The notes under the pieces were generated by a model that was not told where the DNA came from, did no database searches, and saw only the letters and a list, made by a program, of their open reading frames with translations. Below, piece after piece: positions 24,186-31,027 of a stretch of 35,531 bases of DNA (positions within the stretch are counted from its first letter, which is position 1; each line of letters starts with the position of its first letter). The translations under genes were made by a program, and so were the position numbers. The stretch is taken from contig JACKKO010000007.1 of NCBI GenBank assembly GCA_024236395.1, forward strand, positions 1 to 35,531. Reading direction: 5' to 3'. Origin of the DNA: Hyphomicrobiales bacterium. Lineage in GTDB: Bacteria; Pseudomonadota; Alphaproteobacteria; Rickettsiales; JACKKO01.

Positions 24186-24639
24186 CTGACTCCTCCAGAC
24201 ATAAGATTTTCAACCTGGCGACATCCTCACCCATATCTGAGCGCTTATTGATCGAAGGATTAACACCTACTTTTTCTAAATGATGCTGCTTAAAGCTGGA
24301 AAAAAAGAAATGCACATTACCAATTAAATCCACAACCGTTTGTGGCCATTGGTTTTGTTTTAACAATTCTAACGATGCGTTGATATCGTTCTCAATATCA
24401 CAAAATTCCTGTACCCTATGTTTTAATGAACCAGCATTAAGCTGGGACAAAATCCCTAATATCCAGTGCTTATAAAAAGTGTTTAGCTTCTCATGAAGAA
24501 CTACAAATTCTTTTCTGTATTCTTCCGCAATATCTGACTGTGCATAATGACATTGGATGCCATACGCATGTGCTGTAATATGCTTAAAGAATAGAATATA
24601 ATCTATAAGATTCTTGATCTTATTCGGGCTACGTTCCAT
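24172..24639 (-). CDS. Unrecognised 155-residue helical protein
   Basis: I do not recognise this protein. It has no signal peptide or clear membrane segment, is predicted by eye to be mostly helical, and is rich in His, Lys, Phe and Tyr, including an F-F-F-S-S-F patch near residues 111-116. A repeated amphipathic pattern (about 10-85) could make a helical bundle. The gene is the upstream partner of the aminotransferase: its last codons contain the GGAGGAG used by the TTG start of that gene, and the two overlap by 14 bases, so they are translated together and may act together. It shares the AT-rich composition of the block and is divergent from the plus-strand unknown gene across 113 bases. 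Confidence 0.65.
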   Translation of the reverse strand: MERSPNKIKNLIDYILFFKHITAHAYGIQCHYAQSDIAEEYRKEFVVLHEKLNTFYKHWILGILSQLNAGSLKHRVQEFCDIENDINASLELLKQNQWPQTVVDLIGNVHFFFSSFKQHHLEKVGVNPSINKRSDMGEDVARLKILCLEESVAST

Positions 24640-24752
24640 ATCTTCTCCGACTCAAACTCTCTATGCCCTGCATAAATATATCTAAAAATCGTTAAGGATT
24701 TATTAACTAGCTGGCCTTATTATCATAGGAAAGATATTTTTCAGGAGAAAAT

Positions 24753-25508
24753 ATGGACTGGATAGAAAAAATTGCAGCTGAGCAACGTAAAAAGAGCCCC
24801 TGGATAACTTTGAATGAAATCAGACACATTCTGGATCCGGAACACCATCAAGGCATAAGGATACAGGATATTCAAGTGTTGGCACAACAATATATTAAAG
24901 GAGAATTAGCTCCTTTAATTGTTGCTGAGGGTGTTACGCCTCAATTTGAGAGTAAAAAGGTGACGGACTTTGTAAAATTAGAGGGAGAAAATGCCCATCC
25001 AGCAGCCATGGTGCATCAAAATTTTCTGCTTCAACTGGTCACTGACGGTAAACTTACCCTTAAGGATTTCCCTTCACGTGCTCCGCAATTGGAAGCACTA
25101 TACGAGGACGCGGCAAAAGAACCTTCACTTGCAAAAGCCGATCAAATGCAAAAAAATGAATGGGTGATGAAAAAATTGGGGCAACACGTAGAAGGTCTTA
25201 TAAAGCGCAGGCCCTGGCTTCGGGTTATTCTCCCGGAAGATAGCTCTGAAGGCCGGCATGATGTGGAAAATCACGCACCAGTTCTTCCACTTTTTCAGGC
25301 TTGCGTCCAGCGTGGGCGTGATCTCTGTGATATATTCTTCTGCTTCCGCGTTATGATGATCCTTGGCCAGCCGGAACCATACCAGCGCGCGCAGCGGGTC
25401 CACCGGGATGCTGCTACCTTTATAGTGATAATCGCCGTGATAGAACTTCCCCACCTCCAACATGGCATCGCGCTGCCCCTGCTTGGCCGCCGCGCAGAAC
25501 CAGCGTAG
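24753..25508 (+). CDS. Unrecognised protein, probably truncated and extended by read-through
   Basis: An open frame of 251 codons, of which only about the first 150 look like native coding sequence. AGGAG lies five bases before the ATG. The N-terminal part is soluble and helical, with P-W-I-T-L-N-E-I-R-H-I-L and an F-x-x-x-K-V-T-D-F segment; I recognise no domain. From about 25200 on the composition changes and the frame runs antisense to the Sel1-repeat lipoprotein gene for 384 bases, giving a C-terminus of low plausibility. The likely explanation is that the natural end was lost at a recombination joint and translation now continues to a chance stop. Divergent from the 155-residue gene. Whether a functional protein is made is open. 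Confidence 0.5.
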   Translation: MDWIEKIAAEQRKKSPWITLNEIRHILDPEHHQGIRIQDIQVLAQQYIKGELAPLIVAEGVTPQFESKKVTDFVKLEGENAHPAAMVHQNFLLQLVTDGKLTLKDFPSRAPQLEALYEDAAKEPSLAKADQMQKNEWVMKKLGQHVEGLIKRRPWLRVILPEDSSEGRHDVENHAPVLPLFQACVQRGRDLCDIFFCFRVMMILGQPEPYQRAQRVHRDAATFIVIIAVIELPHLQHGIALPLLGRRAEPA

Positions 25509-25715
25509 CGCCTCGCCGTTATGATGCTTGGGCTTTTCCCCGCAGCAATAGAGCTTTCCCAGTTTATACTGCGCTTCCATATCGCCTTTCAGCGCCCACT
25601 GCTTCCAGGCAAAGCGCTCGGACTCATCCCGCGTGAAGCGCATCCCCTCAGCAATGGTTTCGTTACAACCGGAAACCAGCAGTGCTAACGCCATCACCCC
25701 TATTAGCGAACGCAT
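25125..25715 (-). CDS. Sel1-repeat lipoprotein, second of two, altered C-terminus
   Basis: A 196-residue exported protein. A lipoprotein signal ends in L-V-S-G-C (about residue 17). Sel1-like helical repeats follow: A-W-K-Q-W-A-L-K-G-D-M-E-A-Q-Y-K-L-G-K-L, then a C-C-G turn, A-L-R-W-F-C-A-A-A-K-Q-G and A-L-V-W-F-R-L-A-K. Such repeats act as protein-binding scaffolds. I chose the ATG at 25715, not the in-frame codon at 25748, because AAGGAG lies nine bases before it and it overlaps the upstream stop as TGATG. It is a paralogue of the gene above it. The last 24 or so residues, rich in Phe and His, are AT-rich in base composition and lie beyond the block boundary near 25200, so the native C-terminus seems to have been replaced. 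Confidence 0.75.
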   Translation of the reverse strand: MRSLIGVMALALLVSGCNETIAEGMRFTRDESERFAWKQWALKGDMEAQYKLGKLYCCGEKPKHHNGEALRWFCAAAKQGQRDAMLEVGKFYHGDYHYKGSSIPVDPLRALVWFRLAKDHHNAEAEEYITEITPTLDASLKKWKNWCVIFHIMPAFRAIFRENNPKPGPALYKTFYVLPQFFHHPFIFLHLIGFCK

Positions 25716-26287
25716 CAGATGCACTCCTTCACATCCAGACGCGGACAACGCATCGCAATATGCTTGCGGTACATGGCGTTACGTTCATCCAGCCGACAGG
25801 GTGGACGATCTCCGTAAAACCGTTTAATCCATTTGGCATTGCGGTATTCCACCTCGGTCATATTCCGCGTTAATGATTGGAGATATTTCTCTGCCTTATC
25901 ATGCCCGTTATTAGATGCAACCCGGTACCACGAATACGCCAGCGCTTTATCTTCCGGGACTTCCGAATCATCAATATCCTGTGTATTTTCATAGAGCTTG
26001 GCGATTTCAAACTGCGCCCCGACATGCCCCTCATTCGCCGCCAGGCACCACCAGTCCAGCGCCTTTTTACTATCATAGAACGAGCCAAACCCGCAGCAAC
26101 TCGCCTTACCCAACTCATACTGCGCTTCCGCATCACCATTCAGTGCCTGTTCTTTCCATGCTTCCCGTTCAATCGCGTCTGCCCCCAGCATCGCCACCGT
26201 GAGCGTACAGCCCGTCAGCGGCAGTAAAATAAACATCACGAATCCTGTCAGCAGAATCCGGCGCAGACGGTCAAACGGGTTGGTCAT
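25715..26287 (-). CDS. Sel1-repeat lipoprotein, first of two
   Basis: A 190-residue exported protein. A basic N-terminus and hydrophobic core end in L-P-L-T-G-C (lipobox cysteine near residue 27). Three Sel1-type repeats follow, with E-A-W-K-E-Q-A-L-N-G-D-A-E-A-Q-Y-E-L-G-K, a C-C-G-F-G turn, A-L-D-W-W-C-L-A-A-N-E-G and A-Y-S-W-Y-R-V-A-S-N-N-G. The C-terminal 50 residues contain further cysteines. It is clearly related to the next gene downstream, and the shared C-C-G turn is distinctive. Its ATG overlaps the leuB stop by four bases (ATGA) and its stop overlaps the next ATG (TGATG), so leuB and both lipoproteins are translated as a coupled unit. There is no obvious metabolic link to leucine synthesis. 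Confidence 0.83.
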   Translation of the reverse strand: MTNPFDRLRRILLTGFVMFILLPLTGCTLTVAMLGADAIEREAWKEQALNGDAEAQYELGKASCCGFGSFYDSKKALDWWCLAANEGHVGAQFEIAKLYENTQDIDDSEVPEDKALAYSWYRVASNNGHDKAEKYLQSLTRNMTEVEYRNAKWIKRFYGDRPPCRLDERNAMYRKHIAMRCPRLDVKECI

Positions 26288-27408
26288 GCGGCCTCCTCCT
26301 GCTTCTTGGCAACGTGATCCAGCGCCTTTAACACGGCGTCCCCCATCTCACATGTGCCCACTGCGGTGCCTTCACCCTGCAGGATATCCGCCGTGCGAAT
26401 CCCCTGTGCCAGCACATGCGAAACCGCCGCTTCCAACAGATCGGCTTCCGCCTGTAAATCAAACGAATAGCGCAACAGCATTGCCGCACTGAGAATCGTT
26501 GCCAACGGGTTGGCCATGTTCTTCCCGGCAATATCCGGCGCACTCCCATGCACCGGCTCATACAGCGCGTTACATTTGCCCCCATTATCCGCCGCACCCA
26601 GCGAGGCCGAAGGCAACATCCCCAGTGAACCGGTCAGCATCGCTGCACAATCGGAAAGAATATCTCCAAACATATTGGTGGTCACAATCACGTCAAACTG
26701 CTTCGGGTTGCGCACCAGCTGCATGGAAGCGTTATCCACATACATATGGCTGAGTTGCACTTCCGGATAGCTGGTATCGTGCACCTTCTGTACTTCCTCG
26801 CGCCATAGTTCCGTGGAAACCAGCACGTTAGCTTTATCCACCGAACACACCCGCCCGGCGCGTTTCCGTGCCAGCTCAAACGCCACCTCGGCAATACGGG
26901 TAATTTCCGGCGTGGTATAGACCAGCGTATTATAGCCTTTGCGGGTGCCATCCGGCAGGGTTTCCACACCCTTCGGCTCCCCGAAATATATCCCGCCGGT
27001 CAGCTCACGCACGATCATGATATCCAGCCCGGACACTACCTCACGCTTCAGCGTGGAAGAATCCGCCAGCGCATCAAATACCTGCGCCGGACGCAGATTG
27101 GCAAATAACTCCAGCTCCTTGCGGATGCCCAGCAAGCCTTTTTCCGGGCGCACGGAAATATCCAGGCTTTCCCATTTCGGGCCACCCACGGCTCCCAGCA
27201 AAATGGCATCTGCCTTGCGCGCCGCTTCCCGCGTCGCTTCAGGGAACGGATCACCCGTTTCATCATAGGCACAGCCACCCAGTAACGCTTCTGAGAATGT
27301 AAAACCAGTATTCCGGTATTGATTAAACCATTCCAGTGCCCGTTTCGCCTGTGTCACCACCTCCGGGCCAATCCCATCACCAGGCAGCAGCAGAATATGT
27401 CTTCCCAT
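26284..27408 (-). CDS. leuB: LeuB, 3-isopropylmalate dehydrogenase
   Basis: A 374-residue NAD-dependent oxidative decarboxylase, third enzyme of leucine synthesis. It begins with H-I-L-L-L-P-G-D-G-I-G-P-E-V, contains G-A-V-G-G-P-K-W, the active-site R-E-L-T-G-G-I-Y-F-G segment, the metal-binding D-I-L-S-D-C-A-A-M-L-T-G-S-L-G-M-L-P-S-A motif, and Y-E-P-V-H-G-S-A-P-D-I-A-G. The frame is open to 27489, but family alignment and an AGGA six bases before ATG 27408 support this shorter start; the adjacent ATG at 27411 is nearly as good. Followed without a gap by two Sel1 lipoprotein genes. leuC and leuD are not in the window. Confidence 0.97.
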   Translation of the reverse strand: MGRHILLLPGDGIGPEVVTQAKRALEWFNQYRNTGFTFSEALLGGCAYDETGDPFPEATREAARKADAILLGAVGGPKWESLDISVRPEKGLLGIRKELELFANLRPAQVFDALADSSTLKREVVSGLDIMIVRELTGGIYFGEPKGVETLPDGTRKGYNTLVYTTPEITRIAEVAFELARKRAGRVCSVDKANVLVSTELWREEVQKVHDTSYPEVQLSHMYVDNASMQLVRNPKQFDVIVTTNMFGDILSDCAAMLTGSLGMLPSASLGAADNGGKCNALYEPVHGSAPDIAGKNMANPLATILSAAMLLRYSFDLQAEADLLEAAVSHVLAQGIRTADILQGEGTAVGTCEMGDAVLKALDHVAKKQEEAA

Positions 27409-27551
27409 CATCAATCCTTTGTCTTGTATAAAAATTTGTATGCCATCATATAGCCCGGTTTGGGGTTGGGAGTAAAGAATTTGTACCAACGGGAAGAGTG
27501 ACTTTTTTAGTCCAAAGGCGTATACTGCCCTCAGGAAAGGAGCCAGATACT

Positions 27552-28028
27552 ATGCGTATACCCCAATGGTTTTTATTGGTATTGATAGGCCTGACTGTTT
27601 CTGCCTGCGCCGGGAGGCACACAACAACCGTCACTCCCATGCAGAAAAAAGACAAATACCTCAGTTGCAACGAGTTAATGCTGGAATTGAACGAGGCAGA
27701 ATTTTACCGCCGGGCAGCAGAACAACACAAGAATCCGGATGTCAAATCGATCATTATGCCTTTGGGCTATATTTCTACCTATATGAATGCTGAAGAAGCA
27801 GCCCAGGCTGCCAATGCCCGCATTGAGTATCTGAATCGCGTCTATGAAATTTTACGATGCGATTTAGAAGAACGACGGACTTCACCTTATGGCGACACAC
27901 AAACACCGGCAAGTTTGCACCGGATGGCTCCCGGTGCCGGTCAACCGCAACGGCGGGCACCCGCTCAGAATATACCGGGCAGTCCGTTGCCAGGGAATAT
28001 CCCGGCAAATATTGACGATACCTGGTAA
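27552..28028 (+). CDS. Small lipoprotein of unknown function
   Basis: A 158-residue predicted outer-membrane or periplasmic lipoprotein. The signal segment is short and ends in V-S-A-C (lipobox cysteine near residue 19). After a threonine-rich linker come a helical region with two cysteines (C-N-E-L-M near 39 and C-D-L-E-E near 103) that could form a disulfide, and a C-terminal tail rich in Pro, Gln and Ala. No family recognised. The start at 27552 is preferred over the frame opening at 27498, because the lipoprotein signal then begins at residue 1 and GGAG lies nine bases upstream. The gene is divergent from leuB and ends nine bases before the end of pmbA, with no hairpin between. Confidence 0.72.
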   Translation: MRIPQWFLLVLIGLTVSACAGRHTTTVTPMQKKDKYLSCNELMLELNEAEFYRRAAEQHKNPDVKSIIMPLGYISTYMNAEEAAQAANARIEYLNRVYEILRCDLEERRTSPYGDTQTPASLHRMAPGAGQPQRRAPAQNIPGSPLPGNIPANIDDTW

Positions 28029-28037
28029 AAGAGTGCG

Positions 28038-29393
28038 TTATTCCCCGGCGATGGTCATCCCGTCAATGCGCACCGTTGGGGCGTTGGTAGCATAAAGAAA
28101 GGCAAGATCATTAGCCGGGGTCAGTGCCTTGAACATGGTTTTTAGATTCCCGGCAATGGTCAGCTCGTGCACCGGATGGGTCAGCATCCCGTTTTCGATC
28201 CAGAAACCGGCCGCGCCCTGGCTATAATCCCCTGTCACCGGGTTCACACCCATACCGAAGACATCCGTCACATAAAGGCCGCTCTTGATGTCCGCCATCA
28301 GGGCTTCCGGTGTCTGTTCCCCGGCTTCCAGGTAGAAATTCGTGGAGCCGGGCCCCGGCATAGAGGAAAGCCCCCGGCTGGCATGGCCAGTCGTTTTCAG
28401 CCCCAACTGATTGGCCGAACGCACATCCAGTAACCAGCTTGTCAGCACACCATCGCGAATGATTTCCAGCCGTTCCCCCTGCACGCCTTCGGCGTCAAAT
28501 GGATGCGAACCCAGACCACGCGGGCGGAACGGGTCATCCACAATGGTGATACCCTTGCCAAACACGTCTTTCCCCATCGCATCTTTGAGAAAGCTGGTAC
28601 CACGCGCCACCGCCGCGCCATTGATTGCACCCACCAGGCTGTGCAACAGCCCACGCGCCACGCGGGATTCATATACCACCGGCACTTTTCCGGTTTTCGC
28701 CCGCTTCGGACTTAGCTTACCGGCGGTACGCTCGCCACCGGCCCGGCCAATCGCCGCCGGGGATTGCAAATCCGCCGTATGCACCGCCACCGCATATTCA
28801 TAGTCCGTCTGCATGGCATCGCCTTCCCCGGCAATCACCGAGACCGAAACCGACGTACCCGTGCTGCTATACTCCTTTGCAAACCCGTGGCTGGTCGCCA
28901 GTGCCACCGTGTGCACCCCCTGGCTAGCCTCAGCACCATCCGAATTGGTAATCCCTTTGACCGCCAGCGCTGCCTCTTCGGCCTCTCCAGCCATTTCTTG
29001 TAGCTTCGCAATAGGTAGTTCTGTTGGGTCCAGCAAATCCAGCTCCGGCACCGACTGCGCCAATTGCTCCTGCGGGGCTAGCCCAGCGTATGGGTCGGCC
29101 GGGGCAGCTTTCGCCATCGCCACCACCCGCTCTGCCAGTTCATTCAGCCCGCTTTCGGAAAGGTCACTGGTGGAGGCAACCGCCTGTCGATAGCCCTTAG
29201 TATCGGCAATCATCGCGCGCACCCCAATATCTTGGGATTCCGCCTGCTCCAGTGTCTCCGGCTTACCCAGCCGAATGCGCACATTGGTGTCACGGCTAGC
29301 GATCAGTAAGGCATCCGAGGCATCGGCCCCTGCCTGCCGCATACGGTCAATTACATGATGAAGGGCGCTGAGCGCATTTTGGTGCTCTGTCAT
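28038..29393 (-). CDS. pmbA: PmbA/TldE-family metalloprotease-related protein
   Basis: A 451-residue protein matching PmbA (TldE), which in Escherichia coli forms a heterodimer with TldD that degrades unfolded peptides and matures microcin B17 and CcdA. Family signatures include R-L-G-K-P-E-T-L-E-Q-A-E near the N-terminus, the central S-x-S-V-S-V-I-A-G-E-G-D-A-M region, F-D-A-E-G-V-Q-G and the C-terminal G-V-N-P-V-T-G-D-Y-S-Q-G-A-A-G-F-W-I-E-N-G. TldE lacks the zinc-binding HExxxH of TldD, and no such motif is seen here. The frame is open further up to 29549 inside nadA; I chose the ATG at 29393, which gives the usual length. It starts 17 bases after nadA. No tldD gene is in the window. Confidence 0.93.
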   Translation of the reverse strand: MTEHQNALSALHHVIDRMRQAGADASDALLIASRDTNVRIRLGKPETLEQAESQDIGVRAMIADTKGYRQAVASTSDLSESGLNELAERVVAMAKAAPADPYAGLAPQEQLAQSVPELDLLDPTELPIAKLQEMAGEAEEAALAVKGITNSDGAEASQGVHTVALATSHGFAKEYSSTGTSVSVSVIAGEGDAMQTDYEYAVAVHTADLQSPAAIGRAGGERTAGKLSPKRAKTGKVPVVYESRVARGLLHSLVGAINGAAVARGTSFLKDAMGKDVFGKGITIVDDPFRPRGLGSHPFDAEGVQGERLEIIRDGVLTSWLLDVRSANQLGLKTTGHASRGLSSMPGPGSTNFYLEAGEQTPEALMADIKSGLYVTDVFGMGVNPVTGDYSQGAAGFWIENGMLTHPVHELTIAGNLKTMFKALTPANDLAFLYATNAPTVRIDGMTIAGE

Positions 29394-29410
29394 GCGGCTA
29401 TCATCCCCAC

Positions 29411-30406
29411 TCAGGCAGACATCGCAAGCATTTTCTCCAGTGGCTTCAATGCAGCGAGGCGTAACGCCTCCGTCATCGTGATTTCTGGCGCACGGTTCAC
29501 CATGCATTGATAGAGTTTTTCCATTGTGTTCAGTTTCATGTATGGGCACACATTACACGAGGCACACGCCCCGTCTGAGGTACCTGGCACATCGTAGAAT
29601 ACACTCTCCGGTGCCAGCTTTTTCATCTGGTGGATGATACCCGGCTCGGTCAGTACAATAAATTCTGAGGGATTATTCCCGGATACAAACCGGATTAACG
29701 ATGACGTAGAACCAATATGTTCTGCATGATTCAGCAGCGGCTCCGGACATTCCGGATGCGCAATGATACGCGCTTCCGGATGGCGGGTTTTCAGCTTTAC
29801 CAGTTCGCGCTCGGAAAATTGTTCATGCACCACGCACGTCCCATCCCACAACAACATATCCCGTCCGGTTTTACGGTTCAGATAATCGCCCAGATATTTA
29901 TCCGGTGCAAAAATAATTGGCTGGTCTTCCGGGATTTGCTGAAGAATTTTCTCTGCACAGGAGGAGGTCACAATAATATCAGAAAGTGCTTTAATCTCTG
30001 CCGAACAATTAATATAGGAAAGTGCGATATGATCCGGATGTGCCGCACGGAATTTACGAAATGCTTCCGGCGGGCATGAATCTTCTAACGAGCACCCCGC
30101 TTTCATATCCGGCAATAGAACGGTTTTCTGCGGGCTGAGGATTTTTGCTACCTCTGCCATAAACTTGACACCGCAGAACACGATTACATCCGCGTCGGTT
30201 TCTGCCGCACGACGGGAAAGATCCAGCGAATCACCAATAAAATCGGCAATATCCTGGATATCATCGTCCTGGTAATAATGCGCCAGGATAACAGCGTTCA
30301 TTTCTTTACGCAGGCGACGAATTTCATCCTCCAGATCCCGTGGGAGAACTGGCTTTTTACTGGCCGTTTGCGTTGCTTCCGGCCTATGCTGCGTCTGATT
30401 ACTCAT
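29411..30406 (-). CDS. nadA: NadA, quinolinate synthase
   Basis: A 331-residue iron-sulfur enzyme that condenses iminoaspartate with dihydroxyacetone phosphate to quinolinate in NAD synthesis. It contains A-H-Y-Y-Q-D-D-D-I-Q-D-I-A-D (about 42-55), G-D-S-L-D-L-S-R-R-A and M-A-E-V-A-K-I-L. The three 4Fe-4S ligands correspond to C105 (K-A-G-C-S-L), C191 (G-T-C-V-V-H) and C287 in the C-x-x-C-x-x-C cluster (281-287). nadB and nadC are not adjacent; the gene is followed closely by pmbA and preceded by the unknown 158-residue gene on the same strand. No clear Shine-Dalgarno sequence precedes the ATG. Confidence 0.97.
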   Translation of the reverse strand: MSNQTQHRPEATQTASKKPVLPRDLEDEIRRLRKEMNAVILAHYYQDDDIQDIADFIGDSLDLSRRAAETDADVIVFCGVKFMAEVAKILSPQKTVLLPDMKAGCSLEDSCPPEAFRKFRAAHPDHIALSYINCSAEIKALSDIIVTSSCAEKILQQIPEDQPIIFAPDKYLGDYLNRKTGRDMLLWDGTCVVHEQFSERELVKLKTRHPEARIIAHPECPEPLLNHAEHIGSTSSLIRFVSGNNPSEFIVLTEPGIIHQMKKLAPESVFYDVPGTSDGACASCNVCPYMKLNTMEKLYQCMVNRAPEITMTEALRLAALKPLEKMLAMSA

Positions 30407-30483
30407 GCTGAAGGTCTAGTGCCTTTTGGGGCGCCAATTGTCAACTATTTTTTCGTTTCGATTGAGGATTTTATGGCTGAAAA

Positions 30484-30960
30484 TCAACCTGCAGCACCAC
30501 CATCAGCGGTATTTTCTGCTGCCGACGGCGGCACCCCTGTTGCGGAAGTAGCAGATTCCTCACCTGCTGCAGGCATATCGCCACAAGAAGCAGGGGCGTT
30601 TAATATCTCTGGGCTGATGATATGTCCCAATGCAAAATCGGCACGCATCACCCGGTAGGGTCTTTCAATCCCGCTTTTGGTGATGGCTTCCTGCGCATGG
30701 CCGGCCTGTACCGTCACAAACTCTTTTGCCGAGGAATACACGCGATAGCCTTGCTTTACCTCACTCGGAATATCCTTCAAGGGAAGCTCCAGCGCAAAGA
30801 ATTCCTTCGCGTCTCCCATGCCTGGTGTAAATGCTCCGTTTTTATGCGCTGCACGCAACGGCAAATAGACCCGGAATCGAGAATGCATACCCCTTACGGT
30901 TACCCCTTTTGGTGTTTCTTCCGACGCCCCATTATACGCTAAAACAGATAAAATATACAT
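30484..30960 (-). CDS. Unrecognised 158-residue protein upstream of nadA
   Basis: I do not recognise this protein. Codon use across its first 110 residues looks coding, and the composition is that of a globular alpha/beta protein (F-R-V-Y-L-P-L, F-A-L-E-L-P-L, G-Y-R-V-Y-S-S-A-K-E-F). The last 35 residues are a low-complexity Ala, Ser, Gly, Pro and Glu tail. There is no signal peptide. The start is uncertain: ATG 30960 has no ribosome site, and ATG 30888 is an alternative. The gene lies 77 bases before nadA on the same strand and is divergent from recA. A plus-strand frame at 30473-30658 with a good GAGG site overlaps its 3' end; I think the minus-strand reading is the real one, with moderate certainty. 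Confidence 0.5.
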   Translation of the reverse strand: MYILSVLAYNGASEETPKGVTVRGMHSRFRVYLPLRAAHKNGAFTPGMGDAKEFFALELPLKDIPSEVKQGYRVYSSAKEFVTVQAGHAQEAITKSGIERPYRVMRADFALGHIISPEILNAPASCGDMPAAGEESATSATGVPPSAAENTADGGAAG

Positions 30961-31027
30961 AGCCAAAAATCAATTGGGTGGCTATAGTGCGGCAGAAAAA
31001 TCGTGCCAAATGTAGAGAGGATGCATC

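Larger units (their letters stand above)
22700..25205. other. AT-rich block, possible acquired island
   Basis: The base composition changes visibly over this stretch. By hand count, 23101-23160 holds 17 G or C in 60 bases, against 36 in 60 at 26521-26580 in the neighbouring leuB. The block holds the aminotransferase, a 155-residue unknown protein and the first part of a divergent unknown gene. Its left edge coincides with an inverted repeat, and its right edge lies inside the tail-to-tail overlap near 25200. No integrase, transposase, tRNA or flanking direct repeat was seen, so the mechanism of entry is unknown. Confidence 0.5.
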
